From Sphingobacterium paucimobilis HER1398 (GTDB lineage: Bacteria > Bacteroidota > Bacteroidia > Sphingobacteriales > Sphingobacteriaceae): DNA of 64,000 bases. Of the stretch, positions 30,444 through 39,450 are shown one piece after another. The stretch spans positions 124,001 through 188,000 of the forward strand of contig NZ_ATDL01000014.1 in the NCBI RefSeq assembly GCF_000416985.1. Direction: 5' to 3'. The notes beneath the pieces are model-generated. The model worked only from the letters and a program-made list of their open reading frames with translations. It was not told the origin of the DNA and did no database searches. The translations under genes were made by a program, and so were the position numbers. The number at the start of each line of letters is the position of its first letter. Position 1 is the stretch's first letter.

Positions 30444-31559
30444 ATGGCAAAGAAGAGTAGTAAAGAAGTAGAACACCAATCTGTTGTTACGAAAACATCA
30501 CTGACATTTTTTGAAAAATATATAAATAATCCTTCGCCTACGGGTTTTGAGTGGGCAGGACAGCGACTTTGGTTGGATTACTTAAAGCCTTTTGTCGATG
30601 AGACTTATATTGATAACTATGGTACGGCGGTAGGTATTATCAATCCTAAAGCTAAATATAAGGTGGTTATCGAGGCACATGCAGATGAGATATCTTGGTT
30701 TGTCAATTATATCACGAAAGATGGGTTGATCTATGTGATTCGTAATGGTGGTTCGGATCATCAGATTGCGCCATCTAAACGGGTGAATATCCATACGGAT
30801 AAGGGGATTGTGAAAGCCGTATTTGGTTGGCCGGCAATCCATACACGCTCGGGCGAGAAGGAGGAAGCTCCTACGTTGAAGAATATTTTTCTAGATTGTG
30901 GCTGTACGTCTAAGGAGGAGGTTGAGGCACTGGGTATACACGTGGGATCGGTGGTGACTTATGAAGATGAATTTATGGTGCTTAATGATCGCTACTATGT
31001 GGGACGGGCCTTGGATAACCGTGCCGGTGGATTTATGATTGCAGAGGTTGCGCGCCTGTTGAAAGAGAATAAAAAGAAGCTTCCTTTTGGTTTGTATATC
31101 GTCAATTCGGTACAGGAGGAAATCGGCTTGAGAGGTGCTGAAATGATCGCTGATTATATCAAACCTAATGTGGCTATTGTAACGGATGTGACGCATGATA
31201 CGCAGACTCCTATGATCAATAAGATTACACAGGGGGATCTTGCTTGCGGAAAGGGACCTGTAGTATCTTATGCTCCAGCTGTGCAGATTAACTTGAATCG
31301 TTTGTTGATTGAAGTGGCTGAGAAAAATGGAATTCCATTCCAACGCCAGGCTTCTTCACGGTATACAGGAACGGATACGGATGCTTTTGCTTATTCTAAC
31401 GGCGGAGTTCCTTCGGCACTGATTTCGCTGCCATTGCGTTATATGCACACGACGGTGGAAATGATCCATAAGGAAGATGTGGATAATGTGATACGTCTTA
31501 TCTATGAGATGGTGCTGACGATAGAAGATGGTCAGGATTTTAGAAGTTTTACTAAATAA
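30444..31559 (+). CDS. M42-family metallopeptidase (glutamyl aminopeptidase/endoglucanase M-like)
   Basis: 371 residues, cytoplasmic. M42 enzymes are two-metal aminopeptidases forming large tetrahedral complexes that trim short peptides. Metal ligands are visible: H in EAHADEISWFV, the shared Asp in ALDNRAGGF, Glu pair in QEEIGLRGAE, Asp in VTDVTHDTQTP, and the final His in MHTTVEMIHKEDVD. The fused-protease insertion is normal. It shares its direction with the DUF3467 gene 83 bp further on; the spacer holds an octamer repeat. Confidence 0.9.
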   Translation: MAKKSSKEVEHQSVVTKTSLTFFEKYINNPSPTGFEWAGQRLWLDYLKPFVDETYIDNYGTAVGIINPKAKYKVVIEAHADEISWFVNYITKDGLIYVIRNGGSDHQIAPSKRVNIHTDKGIVKAVFGWPAIHTRSGEKEEAPTLKNIFLDCGCTSKEEVEALGIHVGSVVTYEDEFMVLNDRYYVGRALDNRAGGFMIAEVARLLKENKKKLPFGLYIVNSVQEEIGLRGAEMIADYIKPNVAIVTDVTHDTQTPMINKITQGDLACGKGPVVSYAPAVQINLNRLLIEVAEKNGIPFQRQASSRYTGTDTDAFAYSNGGVPSALISLPLRYMHTTVEMIHKEDVDNVIRLIYEMVLTIEDGQDFRSFTK

Positions 31560-31560
31560 T

Positions 31561-31617
31561 GGTATCAAGTTATCGTGGTTAACAAGTTAACTTGTTAAAA
31601 GGTGACGATGTAACTGG
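31561..31617 (+). repeat. 8-bp tandem repeat in the M42-DUF3467 spacer
   Basis: In steps of eight: GGTATCAA, GTTATCGT, one extra G, then GTTAACAA, GTTAACTT, GTTAAAAG, GTGACGAT, GTAACTGG. The block fills the spacer almost from stop codon to start codon. The unit is the same kind as at 654-709 (GTTAACAT). Confidence 0.8.
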
Positions 31618-31642
31618 AGATTAGAATAAAAATATACAAAAA

Positions 31643-31966
31643 ATGAATAACGATAATAACACGCCTAATGGCGACAATAACGAGATCAGTATTGAACTGA
31701 GCGAAGAAGTTGCTGAGGGAACGTATTCTAACTTGGCTATAATCACACATTCGAATACGGAGTTTGTGTTGGATTTTGTACGTATTATGCCAGGATTACC
31801 TAAAGCGAAAGTAAAATCTAGGATTATACTTACTCCTGAACATGCTAAACGTTTATTGGGAGCATTGCAGGATAACGTTAACCGCTTTGAGGGGCAGAAT
31901 GGTTCCATATCTTCTAAGGATGTGCCGTTTCCCTTGAACTTTGGAGGAACAAAAGGAGAGGCTTAG
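31643..31966 (+). CDS. DUF3467 protein
   Basis: 107 residues, small and soluble. The core EISIELSEEVAEGTYSNLAIITHSNTEFVLDFV... (read in two parts, broken after TYSN) with RIMPGLPKAKVKSRIILTPEHAKRLL matches DUF3467, a family widespread in Bacteroidota with no assigned function, resembling a DNA- or ligand-binding beta-alpha fold. The protein starts with an Asn/Asp-rich tail (MNNDNNTPNGDNN). It is downstream of the M42 gene, ended by a strong terminator. Confidence 0.88.
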   Translation: MNNDNNTPNGDNNEISIELSEEVAEGTYSNLAIITHSNTEFVLDFVRIMPGLPKAKVKSRIILTPEHAKRLLGALQDNVNRFEGQNGSISSKDVPFPLNFGGTKGEA

Positions 31967-31987
31967 GTAGCGCTTGCTCGGGGAGAG

Positions 31988-32044
31988 GCGTCTTGTTTGG
32001 CTATGTATTCTACGGTAATTATAGCTAGACAAGACGCTTTTTTT
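31988..32044 (+). terminator. Terminator after DUF3467
   Basis: GCGTCTTGT...GGCTA pairs with TAGCTAGACAAGACGC and is followed by TTTTTTT. The outer nine pairs are perfect. Confidence 0.88.
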
Positions 32045-32208
32045 ATGGAGTTTCTTTAGGTATAATATTCAAGATTACGGCCAGTACAATAGCGTTTGGG
32101 TTATTTCTAGCCGTAATTCAGTAGAATTATGAATGTTTTGCATAGAATGGTATCACTTTTGAATGATTAATTTTAAACTGTTTAGCTTAAATATATACTG
32201 TAGAATAT

Positions 32209-33720
32209 ATGATGGATATTAAAGTAAGGTTGCTTTCGAAAGAAGATTATAAAGATCTTAAAAAGTCTATGTCGGAAGCATACCAAGGTGTAGGTGAGGT
32301 GTGGACCCGAGAGAATATTGTGGATCTGATCGATGTTTTTCCTGAGGGGCAGCTCGCTGTTGAAGTGAACGGTCGCGTAGTAGCCTGTGCACTATCGATT
32401 ATTCTGAATTCAAAAAAGAGTAATATCTACGACAGTTATTACGAGATTATCGACGACGGTAAGTTTTCCAAGCACGATTACGAAGGCGATACGCTGTATG
32501 GTATAGAGGTATTTGTACATCCCGACTACCGATCGTTGCGTCTGGGACGGCGTCTGTATGATTCTAGAAAGGAATTGTGTGAGGAGCTGAATCTAAAGAG
32601 TATTGTGGCAGGTGGACGTATTCCCAATTATTTTAATTATGCTGATGAGATGAGCCCTCGGGTCTATATCGAAAGGGTGAAGCGTAAGGAAATATTTGAT
32701 CCTACATTAACCTTTCAGCTGTCTAATGATTTTCATGTCAAGAAGATTCTAAAGAATTATTTGCCGGAGGATAGTGAGTCTATGGAGTTTGCGACGTTGT
32801 TGGAGTGGAATAATATCTACTATGAACCGGATGCTCGCTCTCACTCTGCTTCTAAACAGACCATACGTTTGGGACTGATCCAATGGCAGATGCGCTTGTT
32901 TACCGGGTTGGAGGATTTTTATGATCAGGTAGAGTTTTTCGTTGATGCGGTCAGTGACTACGGTGCAGACTTTGCGTTGTTCCCTGAGTTTTTCAATACC
33001 CCATTGATGCGGTATTATAATGATCTGCCAGAGCGAGAGGCGATGGAGAAGTTGGCTGGGCAGACAAAAGAAATCGTCAATAAAATACGACAGTTTGCGG
33101 TATCTTATAACGTGAATATTATCGCGGGATCGATGCCTTTGTACGAGCGGAATAAATTGTATAATGTGTCTTATCTCTGTCACCGTAGCGGGAACATTGA
33201 TTCATTTCGTAAAGTGCATATTACACCCAATGAATTCAAGCATTATGGTATGGCCGGAGGAAATGAGGTGAAAGTGTTTGATACGGACTGCGGTAAGGTG
33301 GGACTATTGATCTGTTATGATGTAGAGTTCCCAGAATTGGGAAGGATATTGGCAGACCAAGGTATGCAAATTCTCTTTGTGCCTTTTATGACGGATACGC
33401 AAAATGGTTATATGCGGGTAAGGCATTGTGCACAGGCTCGTGCCATTGAGAATGAATGCTATGTGGCAATAGCCGGATCGGTGGGTAACTTGCCTCGGGT
33501 GAATAATATGGATATACAGTATTCTCAATCTGCGGTGTTCACCCCGTCTGATTTTGCTTTTCCAAACAATGCAGTAAAAGCGGAGGCAACGCCTAATACG
33601 GAGATGGTACTGATCGCGGATGTGGATCTATATGCGCTGCGTGATTTACATGAATACGGTACGGTGAAGATTCTGAAGGATAGAAGAAAGGATCTTTATG
33701 AGGTGAATCTCTTGAAGTAA
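32209..33720 (+). CDS. GNAT acetyltransferase--carbon-nitrogen hydrolase fusion
   Basis: 503 residues, two domains. About 1-190: GNAT acyltransferase, with the acetyl-CoA loop in IEVFVHPDYRSLRLGRRLYD. About 215-500: nitrilase superfamily with the catalytic triad Glu (FPEFFNTP), Lys (FRKVHITPNEF) and Cys (LLICYDVEFPE). The fusion is a known architecture in many bacteria; proposed roles involve amidase or N-acyl transfer, but the substrate is not known. Start codons ATG ATG at 32209 and 32212 are both possible. Monocistronic, with a long inverted repeat behind. Confidence 0.9.
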   Translation: MMDIKVRLLSKEDYKDLKKSMSEAYQGVGEVWTRENIVDLIDVFPEGQLAVEVNGRVVACALSIILNSKKSNIYDSYYEIIDDGKFSKHDYEGDTLYGIEVFVHPDYRSLRLGRRLYDSRKELCEELNLKSIVAGGRIPNYFNYADEMSPRVYIERVKRKEIFDPTLTFQLSNDFHVKKILKNYLPEDSESMEFATLLEWNNIYYEPDARSHSASKQTIRLGLIQWQMRLFTGLEDFYDQVEFFVDAVSDYGADFALFPEFFNTPLMRYYNDLPEREAMEKLAGQTKEIVNKIRQFAVSYNVNIIAGSMPLYERNKLYNVSYLCHRSGNIDSFRKVHITPNEFKHYGMAGGNEVKVFDTDCGKVGLLICYDVEFPELGRILADQGMQILFVPFMTDTQNGYMRVRHCAQARAIENECYVAIAGSVGNLPRVNNMDIQYSQSAVFTPSDFAFPNNAVKAEATPNTEMVLIADVDLYALRDLHEYGTVKILKDRRKDLYEVNLLK

Positions 33721-33736
33721 TTTTACGGAAAGGAAG

Positions 33737-33779
33737 AAATCTAAATACTAAAGTAGTCCCTATTTTAGTATTTAGATTT
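33737..33779. terminator. A/T-rich hairpin between convergent genes
   Basis: AAATCTAAATACTAAA (33737-33752) pairs perfectly with TTTAGTATTTAGATTT (33764-33779), with an 11-nt loop, shortly after the fusion gene's stop. T-rich 3' arm; likely terminator, possibly for both convergent genes. Confidence 0.65.
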
Positions 33780-33855
33780 AACTGGGTTGAGCCGTACAGG
33801 GTTCTCCGCAGGATCGGAATGAAGGCCTGGAGAGACCTTGGCTAAGAATTCTTAT

Positions 33856-34860
33856 TTACAATAAAAATATATTTTCACTGGCTAACTTTTCTTTGCGTTC
33901 AGGATCCCAAATGCTGACTTGTACTTCGCCAATGTGAGCGAGCTTGAGCATAAACATGCATACGCGTGATTGTCCAATTCCGCCTCCTATGGATTCTGGA
34001 AGGAGGTCATTTAAGAGCATTTGGTGAAAGGATAGCTCGCTGCGCTCGGTACAATGGCGTATTGCCAATTGTTTTATCAGGGCTTCTTTGTTGACACGTA
34101 TTCCCATGGAAGATAATTCAAATGCACTATTAAGTAAAGGGTTCCAAACGAGTATATCACCGTTGAGCCCTTTATAACCTGCATCATTCTCGGTGCTCCA
34201 GTCATCATAGTCTGCAGCACGGCCATCGTGTGCAAAGCCGTTGGACAGCTCTCCGCCTATACCGTAAATGAAGACGGCTCCGTATTCTTTTGCAATCGCA
34301 TTTTCTCGTTCTTTGGGGGTATACGTTGGGTACCTGTTCAATAATTCTTCGGATGATATGAAGAATATTTGCTCGGGAAGTATGGCCTTTCTTTCTGGAT
34401 ATTGATGTTCTACAGCTTTTTCTGTTTCTACTAAAGCAGCGTATATTTTGTTTACTGTCTCTTTTAAATAGTTGAGATTACGGTTTTCGCTTTGGATTGT
34501 TTTTTCCCAATCCCACTGGTCTACATATATGGAATGTATGGGCGAATAGTCTTCGTCCGGACGTAGTGCGCGCATGTCGGTAATGATGCCTTCTTCTGGC
34601 TCGAGTTCAAGCTCTTTTAGACGTACCCTTTTCCATTTGGCTAGGGAGTGTACAACTACTGCTCGTTCTTCATTCAATGATTTAATAGGGAAAGATACCG
34701 GACGTTCTATCCCGTTGAGATCGTCGTTTATTCCTGTCCCATCTAAGACTATCAGGGGTGATGATATGGGGATTAGATTTAAAGCTTGCCTCAAATGAGT
34801 CGAAAAAGTTTCCTTTACAAAGGTTATAGCTTGTTCTCTTTTTAATAGGTTGCGTACCAT
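33856..34860 (-). CDS. asnA: Aspartate--ammonia ligase
   Basis: 334 residues. It makes asparagine from aspartate, ammonia and ATP. The fold is that of class II aminoacyl-tRNA synthetase; the family phrases are FSTHLRQALNLIPISSPLIV, NDDLNGIERPVSF, VVHSLAKWKR, LRPDEDYSPIHSIYVDQWDWEK (in two parts) and GGGIGQSRVCMFML at the end, containing the ATP-binding arginine. The length matches the 330-residue family. It seems to be transcribed alone, with a consensus -7 box about 75 bp upstream. Confidence 0.95.
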   Translation of the reverse strand: MVRNLLKREQAITFVKETFSTHLRQALNLIPISSPLIVLDGTGINDDLNGIERPVSFPIKSLNEERAVVVHSLAKWKRVRLKELELEPEEGIITDMRALRPDEDYSPIHSIYVDQWDWEKTIQSENRNLNYLKETVNKIYAALVETEKAVEHQYPERKAILPEQIFFISSEELLNRYPTYTPKERENAIAKEYGAVFIYGIGGELSNGFAHDGRAADYDDWSTENDAGYKGLNGDILVWNPLLNSAFELSSMGIRVNKEALIKQLAIRHCTERSELSFHQMLLNDLLPESIGGGIGQSRVCMFMLKLAHIGEVQVSIWDPERKEKLASENIFLL

Positions 34861-34934
34861 ATAGTATTACACTTTTTTGCTTCTGTAGAAGCGTCTATCA
34901 TCAATTTAGATATTAATATAGCAACATTGCTCTA

Positions 34935-34942
34935 CAAATGTA
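34935..34942 (-). promoter_or_regulatory. Candidate -7 element of asnA
   Basis: Reads TACATTTG on the minus strand, matching TAnnTTTG. No clear TTTG at the usual distance. Confidence 0.35.
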
Positions 34943-35072
34943 ATCAAAATGATAATTGTTTGTTGGTTTTTATTGTAATATTTTAAAATGAAGTCTGCTG
35001 AATGTTCGTCTGGACGGGGCTGTGTCTATATGTTTATAAAAAAGAAGACAAAAGCGGAGGGAAGTGGTATGG

Positions 35073-35112
35073 TACAATAGGTAAAACAAGACTGCTTGTT
35101 TTACCTATTGTA
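35073..35112. terminator. Perfect 18-bp hairpin behind the HesB/IscA gene
   Basis: TACAATAGGTAAAACAAG pairs with CTTGTTTTACCTATTGTA, loop ACTG. It lies 24 bp past the stop of the leftward gene. There is no adjacent T run on the minus strand, so it may be a terminator without tail or a 3'-end stabiliser. Confidence 0.6.
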
Positions 35113-35135
35113 TCCTGATAAGGAGTATCTTTGTT

Positions 35136-35462
35136 TTAAACTGAAAAGCTTTCGCCACAAGCGCAAGTGCGTGAGGCATTCGGGTTATGGAACTCGAAAC
35201 CTTTGCCTGTGAGGCCGTCTGAATAATCCAGCTCTGTCCCGGCTAAGTACAGGTATGATTTGATATCCAAACAGATTTTTATTCCTTTGTCTTCGCAGAA
35301 TTGATCCCCCTTTTTCTCTTCGTTGTCAAAATTAAGATGATACGAAAGTCCGGAGCAACCGCCGCTAGTAACAGCTACCCGAACAAAATAGCTTTCATCA
35401 TATTGTTCATCCTCGATGACTTTCAGGATACGCTCTTTGGCTTTGTCTGTAATCGTTACCAT
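35136..35462 (-). CDS. HesB/IscA-family iron-sulfur carrier protein
   Basis: 108 residues. A-type carriers receive and deliver [2Fe-2S]/[4Fe-4S] clusters. The three conserved cysteines are present: SGGCSGLSY (about residue 36) and the C-terminal TCACGESF pair, Cys-x-Cys. The gene is immediately downstream of the IscS-like desulfurase, 78 bp away in the same direction, so the two probably form a second Fe-S unit besides SufS/SufE. Confidence 0.93.
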   Translation of the reverse strand: MVTITDKAKERILKVIEDEQYDESYFVRVAVTSGGCSGLSYHLNFDNEEKKGDQFCEDKGIKICLDIKSYLYLAGTELDYSDGLTGKGFEFHNPNASRTCACGESFSV

Positions 35463-35540
35463 AATGTAATTAATTAATCTCTTACAAATTTCGTAATTTT
35501 TTTTCTAAACACAAGTGTACCTGGTTAAGGAACTGTCATA

Positions 35541-36713
35541 TTATCCTAAAAGGCCTTTTTTGTACATCTGCCATATAGGCGAGTGTTGCCGAATGGTGCT
35601 AACTGCTGTTTTTAAAGCTTCTACGGTCTGGTCTATTTCCTGCGCTGTGGAGTACTTGGACAAACTGAAACGTAGGCTGCAGAAGGCGTCTTCATCAGTG
35701 AGTCCCATAGCTTTGAGTACATGTGAGGAGTCTCTGCTGCCTGATACGCAAGCGGATCCTGAGGATACTGCAATGTCGGAAATCTTGGTCATGATCTCAT
35801 TAGCGCGTACATGCCTGAAGGTGATATTACTGGTGTTACAGATTCTATGTGCTTCTTGAGCATTAACTATAGTTTCTTCTATTTCATGCTGTATGCGGTC
35901 TTCAAAATAATCGCGCAGTTGTCTGATTGCTGTATAGTCGACTTCTTTGGTGTGTAGGATGGCTGTCCCCATCCCGACGATGGAAGGGACATTGTAGGTG
36001 CCTCCTCGAAGTGCTTGTTCTTGGTTGCCTCCTGTGATAAGGGGGGCTATTTGAATGGGTTTGGTCTTTCGGCGTACGAACAGTGCGCCGATTCCTTTGG
36101 GACCATGGAACTTATGCGCACTGAGACAACAGATATCTATCGGGTATGTTGTGAGGTCAAATGCTTGTTTTCCGATGGACTGTGTGCTGTCACAAAAGAA
36201 CAGGACGTCTTTTGCCTGGCATATTTCAGCGATCTCTTTTATAGGGTGTATGACACCGGTTTCGTTGTTGACAGACATCAAGCTTACTAGTATGGTCTGG
36301 GCTGTTATTCGATTTTTTAATTCGTCGAGATCTATAGCACCGCTTTTGTTTACTGGGAGATAGGTGACTTTTGCACCTTTCTTTTCCAGGTATTCACACG
36401 TGGTCAAGGTAGCTTTGTGTTCTGTTTGGCAGGTAATGATATGTTTGCCTTTAGATTGGTACCGTTCGAATACGCCTCGAAGTACCATGTTGATACTTTC
36501 TGTGGCACTAGAAGTGAAGAATATTTCTTTGGGTTGAGTCTGTAACACCTTAGCGATGGTATTGCGGGCTTCTTCTATAGCCTGGTTTGCGTGTCTTCCC
36601 ATTTTGTGCTGTAGGCTTGAAGCATTGGCATAATCTTCTCTGAGGTAGGGGAGCATACGGTCGAGAACTCTTTCATCCAACCGACTGGTTGCATTGTTGT
36701 CTAGGTATATCAT
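35541..36713 (-). CDS. Cysteine desulfurase, IscS/NifS-like (group I)
   Basis: 390 residues. PLP enzyme releasing sulfur from cysteine. The N-terminus MIYLDNNATSRLDERVLDRM and the PLP lysine in CCLSAHKFHGPKGIGALFV are classic; the catalytic cysteine is in the long mobile loop SSGSACVSGSRDSSHVLKAMG, the hallmark of group I as opposed to SufS. It could serve cluster assembly or tRNA thiolation. It is followed by an A-type carrier gene. ATG start at 36713. Confidence 0.93.
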   Translation of the reverse strand: MIYLDNNATSRLDERVLDRMLPYLREDYANASSLQHKMGRHANQAIEEARNTIAKVLQTQPKEIFFTSSATESINMVLRGVFERYQSKGKHIITCQTEHKATLTTCEYLEKKGAKVTYLPVNKSGAIDLDELKNRITAQTILVSLMSVNNETGVIHPIKEIAEICQAKDVLFFCDSTQSIGKQAFDLTTYPIDICCLSAHKFHGPKGIGALFVRRKTKPIQIAPLITGGNQEQALRGGTYNVPSIVGMGTAILHTKEVDYTAIRQLRDYFEDRIQHEIEETIVNAQEAHRICNTSNITFRHVRANEIMTKISDIAVSSGSACVSGSRDSSHVLKAMGLTDEDAFCSLRFSLSKYSTAQEIDQTVEALKTAVSTIRQHSPIWQMYKKGLLG

Positions 36714-36936
36714 ATGTGTTTAGTTATTCGTTAATTGTTTTCTCGATGGAACTCATGAATGCTTCGCATTTATTTCATGATCCGCCAGCTTGCGTACTCA
36801 TGGGCATTTGTACTTGGGTAAATATGAATTTTTGATAAGGCTAAAGATATTCAAAATATGCAGTAGTATTCCTATTCTCATGTGGATATTTTATAGATTT
36901 GTATAACGGATAAATTCAAATATAAAATATTTGCTT

Positions 36937-37797
36937 ATGGAAAATGTTGAAACTAGAATTGAAAAGTTGATCGACCTGATCGTTTTGAAGTTGCCTACTA
37001 TTGCTGCCGCTCTGATTGTATTGGTGGTGGGACGATATGCGATTAAATTCTTTCTGAAATTTTTAAACAGTCGCTTCGAAAAGCGAAATGTGGATCGTTC
37101 GATTCGCAGTTTTGTATCGAGCTTGTTGAAGTTTGTGCTTTATGCCATGCTGGTATTGACCGTAGCGAATACTATGGGAATACAGACTACGTCTTTTATC
37201 GCTGTATTGTCGGCTTTTGGCTTGGCAGTGGGTATGGCACTGCAAGGGAGTCTGTCGAACTTCGCTGGAGGGGTATTGATTCTTGTTTTTCGTCCTTTTG
37301 AGGTCGGTGATTATATCTCGAGTGCCAATGGGTCTGGTGGGACGGTAGATCGCATCGATATTCTGTACACTACGCTGTCTGATGATAATGGGATTAAGAT
37401 TTTTAGTCCGAATGGTACGCTTGCTAACTCAGTGATTAAGAACTATACGAAGATTTTGTCGAGAAGATTCGAATTTGTGGTCGGTATTAGCTATGAAGAT
37501 AACATTAAAGTTGCCAAGGATACGATTTTAACCGTTTTGAGCAATGAAACTGAGGTGTTGAAAACACCTGCACCGGATGTTTTTGTAGGTGACCTGGCTG
37601 ACAGTTCGGTCAATTTGACTATTCGAGGGTGGGTAAAGAGAGAGGCATTTTGGACGACTACTAATGGACTAAGGGAGAAAATAAAGGTTGCATTGGATGA
37701 GAAAGGTATTTCTATTCCTTATCCTCAAACTGATATGCATATCAAAAGTGATGACGGTGGTGTGATTGCTAATGCGAGTATATCGACGAAGTCTTAA
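36937..37797 (+). CDS. Small-conductance mechanosensitive channel, MscS family
   Basis: About 286 residues. Three transmembrane helices (for example LPTIAAALIVLVVGRYAIKF), then the pore-lining TM3 with glycines and alanines (AVLSAFGLAVGMALQGSLSN), then the beta domain FRPFEVGDYI and the cytoplasmic cage. It opens upon membrane tension to release solutes in osmotic downshock. The start is the ATG at 36937; two codons upstream a TTG is also in frame. Monocistronic with terminator at 37829. Confidence 0.93.
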   Translation: MENVETRIEKLIDLIVLKLPTIAAALIVLVVGRYAIKFFLKFLNSRFEKRNVDRSIRSFVSSLLKFVLYAMLVLTVANTMGIQTTSFIAVLSAFGLAVGMALQGSLSNFAGGVLILVFRPFEVGDYISSANGSGGTVDRIDILYTTLSDDNGIKIFSPNGTLANSVIKNYTKILSRRFEFVVGISYEDNIKVAKDTILTVLSNETEVLKTPAPDVFVGDLADSSVNLTIRGWVKREAFWTTTNGLREKIKVALDEKGISIPYPQTDMHIKSDDGGVIANASISTKS

Positions 37798-37828
37798 TCT
37801 AAGGCTGATGTGAGGATATAATATCGGT

Positions 37829-37853
37829 AAGCTACAACAGCCTGTTGTAGCTT
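37829..37853 (+). terminator. Terminator of the MscS gene
   Basis: AAGCTACAACA, loop GCC, TGTTGTAGCTT; then GCTTAGTTTTG. A perfect 11-bp stem 32 bp after the stop codon. Confidence 0.75.
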
Positions 37854-37998
37854 GCTTAGTTTTGAGGGGTCTTTGTGGCTGTAACGAGGTAGGATGTATT
37901 TGTTGATCCTGTTCAGAACACGGAATATTTTCTTTTTCATCTGCATAGAATTAGCTCATGATCCATTAATTGTTAGATCGCTTTGTTTTATAGTACTA

Positions 37999-38047
37999 TG
38001 TATAATCTCCGAACATATGGAAATATATATTGTTCGGAGATTATACA
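37999..38047. repeat. 17-bp perfect inverted repeat of unknown role
   Basis: TGTATAATCTCCGAACA (37999-38015) and TGTTCGGAGATTATACA (38031-38047) are exact reverse complements with a 15-nt spacer. It lies between the MscS terminator and the end of the Glp/SusCD locus. Neither side has a T tract, so it is a poor classical terminator; a 3'-end element of the glpT transcript or a protein-binding site are alternatives. Confidence 0.6.
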
Positions 38048-38097
38048 ATGTAAACAGATATCGCGCCAAATTTAAGCTGACCTTGTCGGTTCTAGCT

Positions 38098-39438
38098 TTA
38101 TTTGAGACGTAGGAATTCTTTTTCCTTATTCCAGGTGAATGCTGTAAATAGTATAGCGAAAACTGAAGCTAAGAGGATGATTTCAAAGGAAGCATCCCAA
38201 CCACTCTTGTCGACAACAGCCCCTAGTGCGGCATTTGCTAGCAGGTCACCTATGAAATAGCCAAATAGTCCGGTGAGGCCTGCAGCAGTTCCTGCGGCTT
38301 TTTTAGGAACAAGATCCAAAGCTTGTACACCGATGAGCATGACAGGACCATATATGAGGAAGCCGATGGCCCATAGGGAAAGGTTTACTACGAGTTGGTT
38401 TTCTCCAGGTGTAAGCCAATAGATAGCGACAGCTAGAAAGGTCAGGATCATATAGATGATGGTTACAGGTGCTCTTCTGCCTTTGAAAATTTTGTCACTC
38501 ATGACCCCACAGAGAATGGTGCCAGGTATGGCGGCCAATTCGTAGATCGAGGCAGACCAAGTGGCCTCGGATGCGGTGAAATGTTTTGCCTCCTGAAGGA
38601 AGGTAGGAGCCCAGTTAATAATGCCATTTCTTACTAAATAGACAAAAGCATTTGCAATCGCGATATACCAAAGCAATTTGTTGTTTAATACATATTTGAA
38701 GAAAATCTCTTTGGAACTGAATTCTTTTTCCTGTGAGGCTTCATAGGTTTTGGGATAGTCGTTTTTGTACTCTTCAATAGGGGGCAACCCGCAGGACTGA
38801 GGGGTATCTCTGACGAGAAATATAGATATGATGGCAACGAGCATGGCTGCGAGTCCTGGAAAGTATAGACGTGCTTGCCAATCTACGAATAATTCTACAC
38901 CCAGGATCGCTAGGGGGCCTACTAAGAAGCCTCCAACATTGTGGGCTAGATTCCATATGGACATGGCTGTTCCGCGCTCTTTGATGGAATACCAATGTAC
39001 GACGACACGTCCACAAGCAGGCCATCCCATGCCTTGTACCCATCCATTGATGAATAATAAGATGAACATAACGGTGATGGAAGAGGTTGCAAAGGAAGAA
39101 AATCCCATAAAGATCATCGTCAAGGAGGATAGGATGAGTCCTGCCGCTAGAAAATAACGTGCGTTGCTTCGGTCAGAAACGTTTCCCATGAAAAACTTGC
39201 TTAATCCATATGCTATAGAAATGGCGGACATAGCAAACCCAAGCTCGGCCTTGCTGTAACCAAGGGAGTCTTGCAGATCTTTTACAGCGAAGGAGAAGTT
39301 TTTGCGAACAAAGTAGTAAGCGGCATACCCTATAAATATTCCTATAAATACTTGAAGTCTGAGTTTTTTGTATTCGGGATCAATACGGTCTTCTGGCAGC
39401 CTCGCTTTGTGCGAGGCTGGTTTAAATATACTGAACAT
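38098..39438 (-). CDS. Organophosphate:phosphate antiporter, GlpT-like
   Basis: 446 residues and 12 transmembrane helices of the MFS organophosphate (OPA) family. The N-terminal part FIGYAAYYFVRKNFSFAVKDL contains the Tyr/Arg (YYFVRKN) that matches the substrate-binding region of GlpT/UhpT, and the region GWPACGRVVVHWYSIKERGTAMS is a family signature. It exchanges glycerol-3-phosphate or a related phosphate ester for phosphate across the inner membrane. Neighbouring GlpQ, 12 bp upstream on the same strand, generates glycerol-3-phosphate, which makes that the likely substrate. Confidence 0.88.
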   Translation of the reverse strand: MFSIFKPASHKARLPEDRIDPEYKKLRLQVFIGIFIGYAAYYFVRKNFSFAVKDLQDSLGYSKAELGFAMSAISIAYGLSKFFMGNVSDRSNARYFLAAGLILSSLTMIFMGFSSFATSSITVMFILLFINGWVQGMGWPACGRVVVHWYSIKERGTAMSIWNLAHNVGGFLVGPLAILGVELFVDWQARLYFPGLAAMLVAIISIFLVRDTPQSCGLPPIEEYKNDYPKTYEASQEKEFSSKEIFFKYVLNNKLLWYIAIANAFVYLVRNGIINWAPTFLQEAKHFTASEATWSASIYELAAIPGTILCGVMSDKIFKGRRAPVTIIYMILTFLAVAIYWLTPGENQLVVNLSLWAIGFLIYGPVMLIGVQALDLVPKKAAGTAAGLTGLFGYFIGDLLANAALGAVVDKSGWDASFEIILLASVFAILFTAFTWNKEKEFLRLK

Positions 39439-39450
39439 AGTTAGTTTGTT

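Noticed and set aside
33781..33855. Possible small RNA downstream of the fusion gene
   Set aside because: Only weak local pairing (AAGG...CCTT) and no promoter or terminator beyond the one at 33737-33779.
37894..38112. 72-residue open frame before the end of the GlpT-like gene
   Set aside because: It runs through the 17-bp inverted repeat, has low coding character and overlaps the opposite gene's 3' end.
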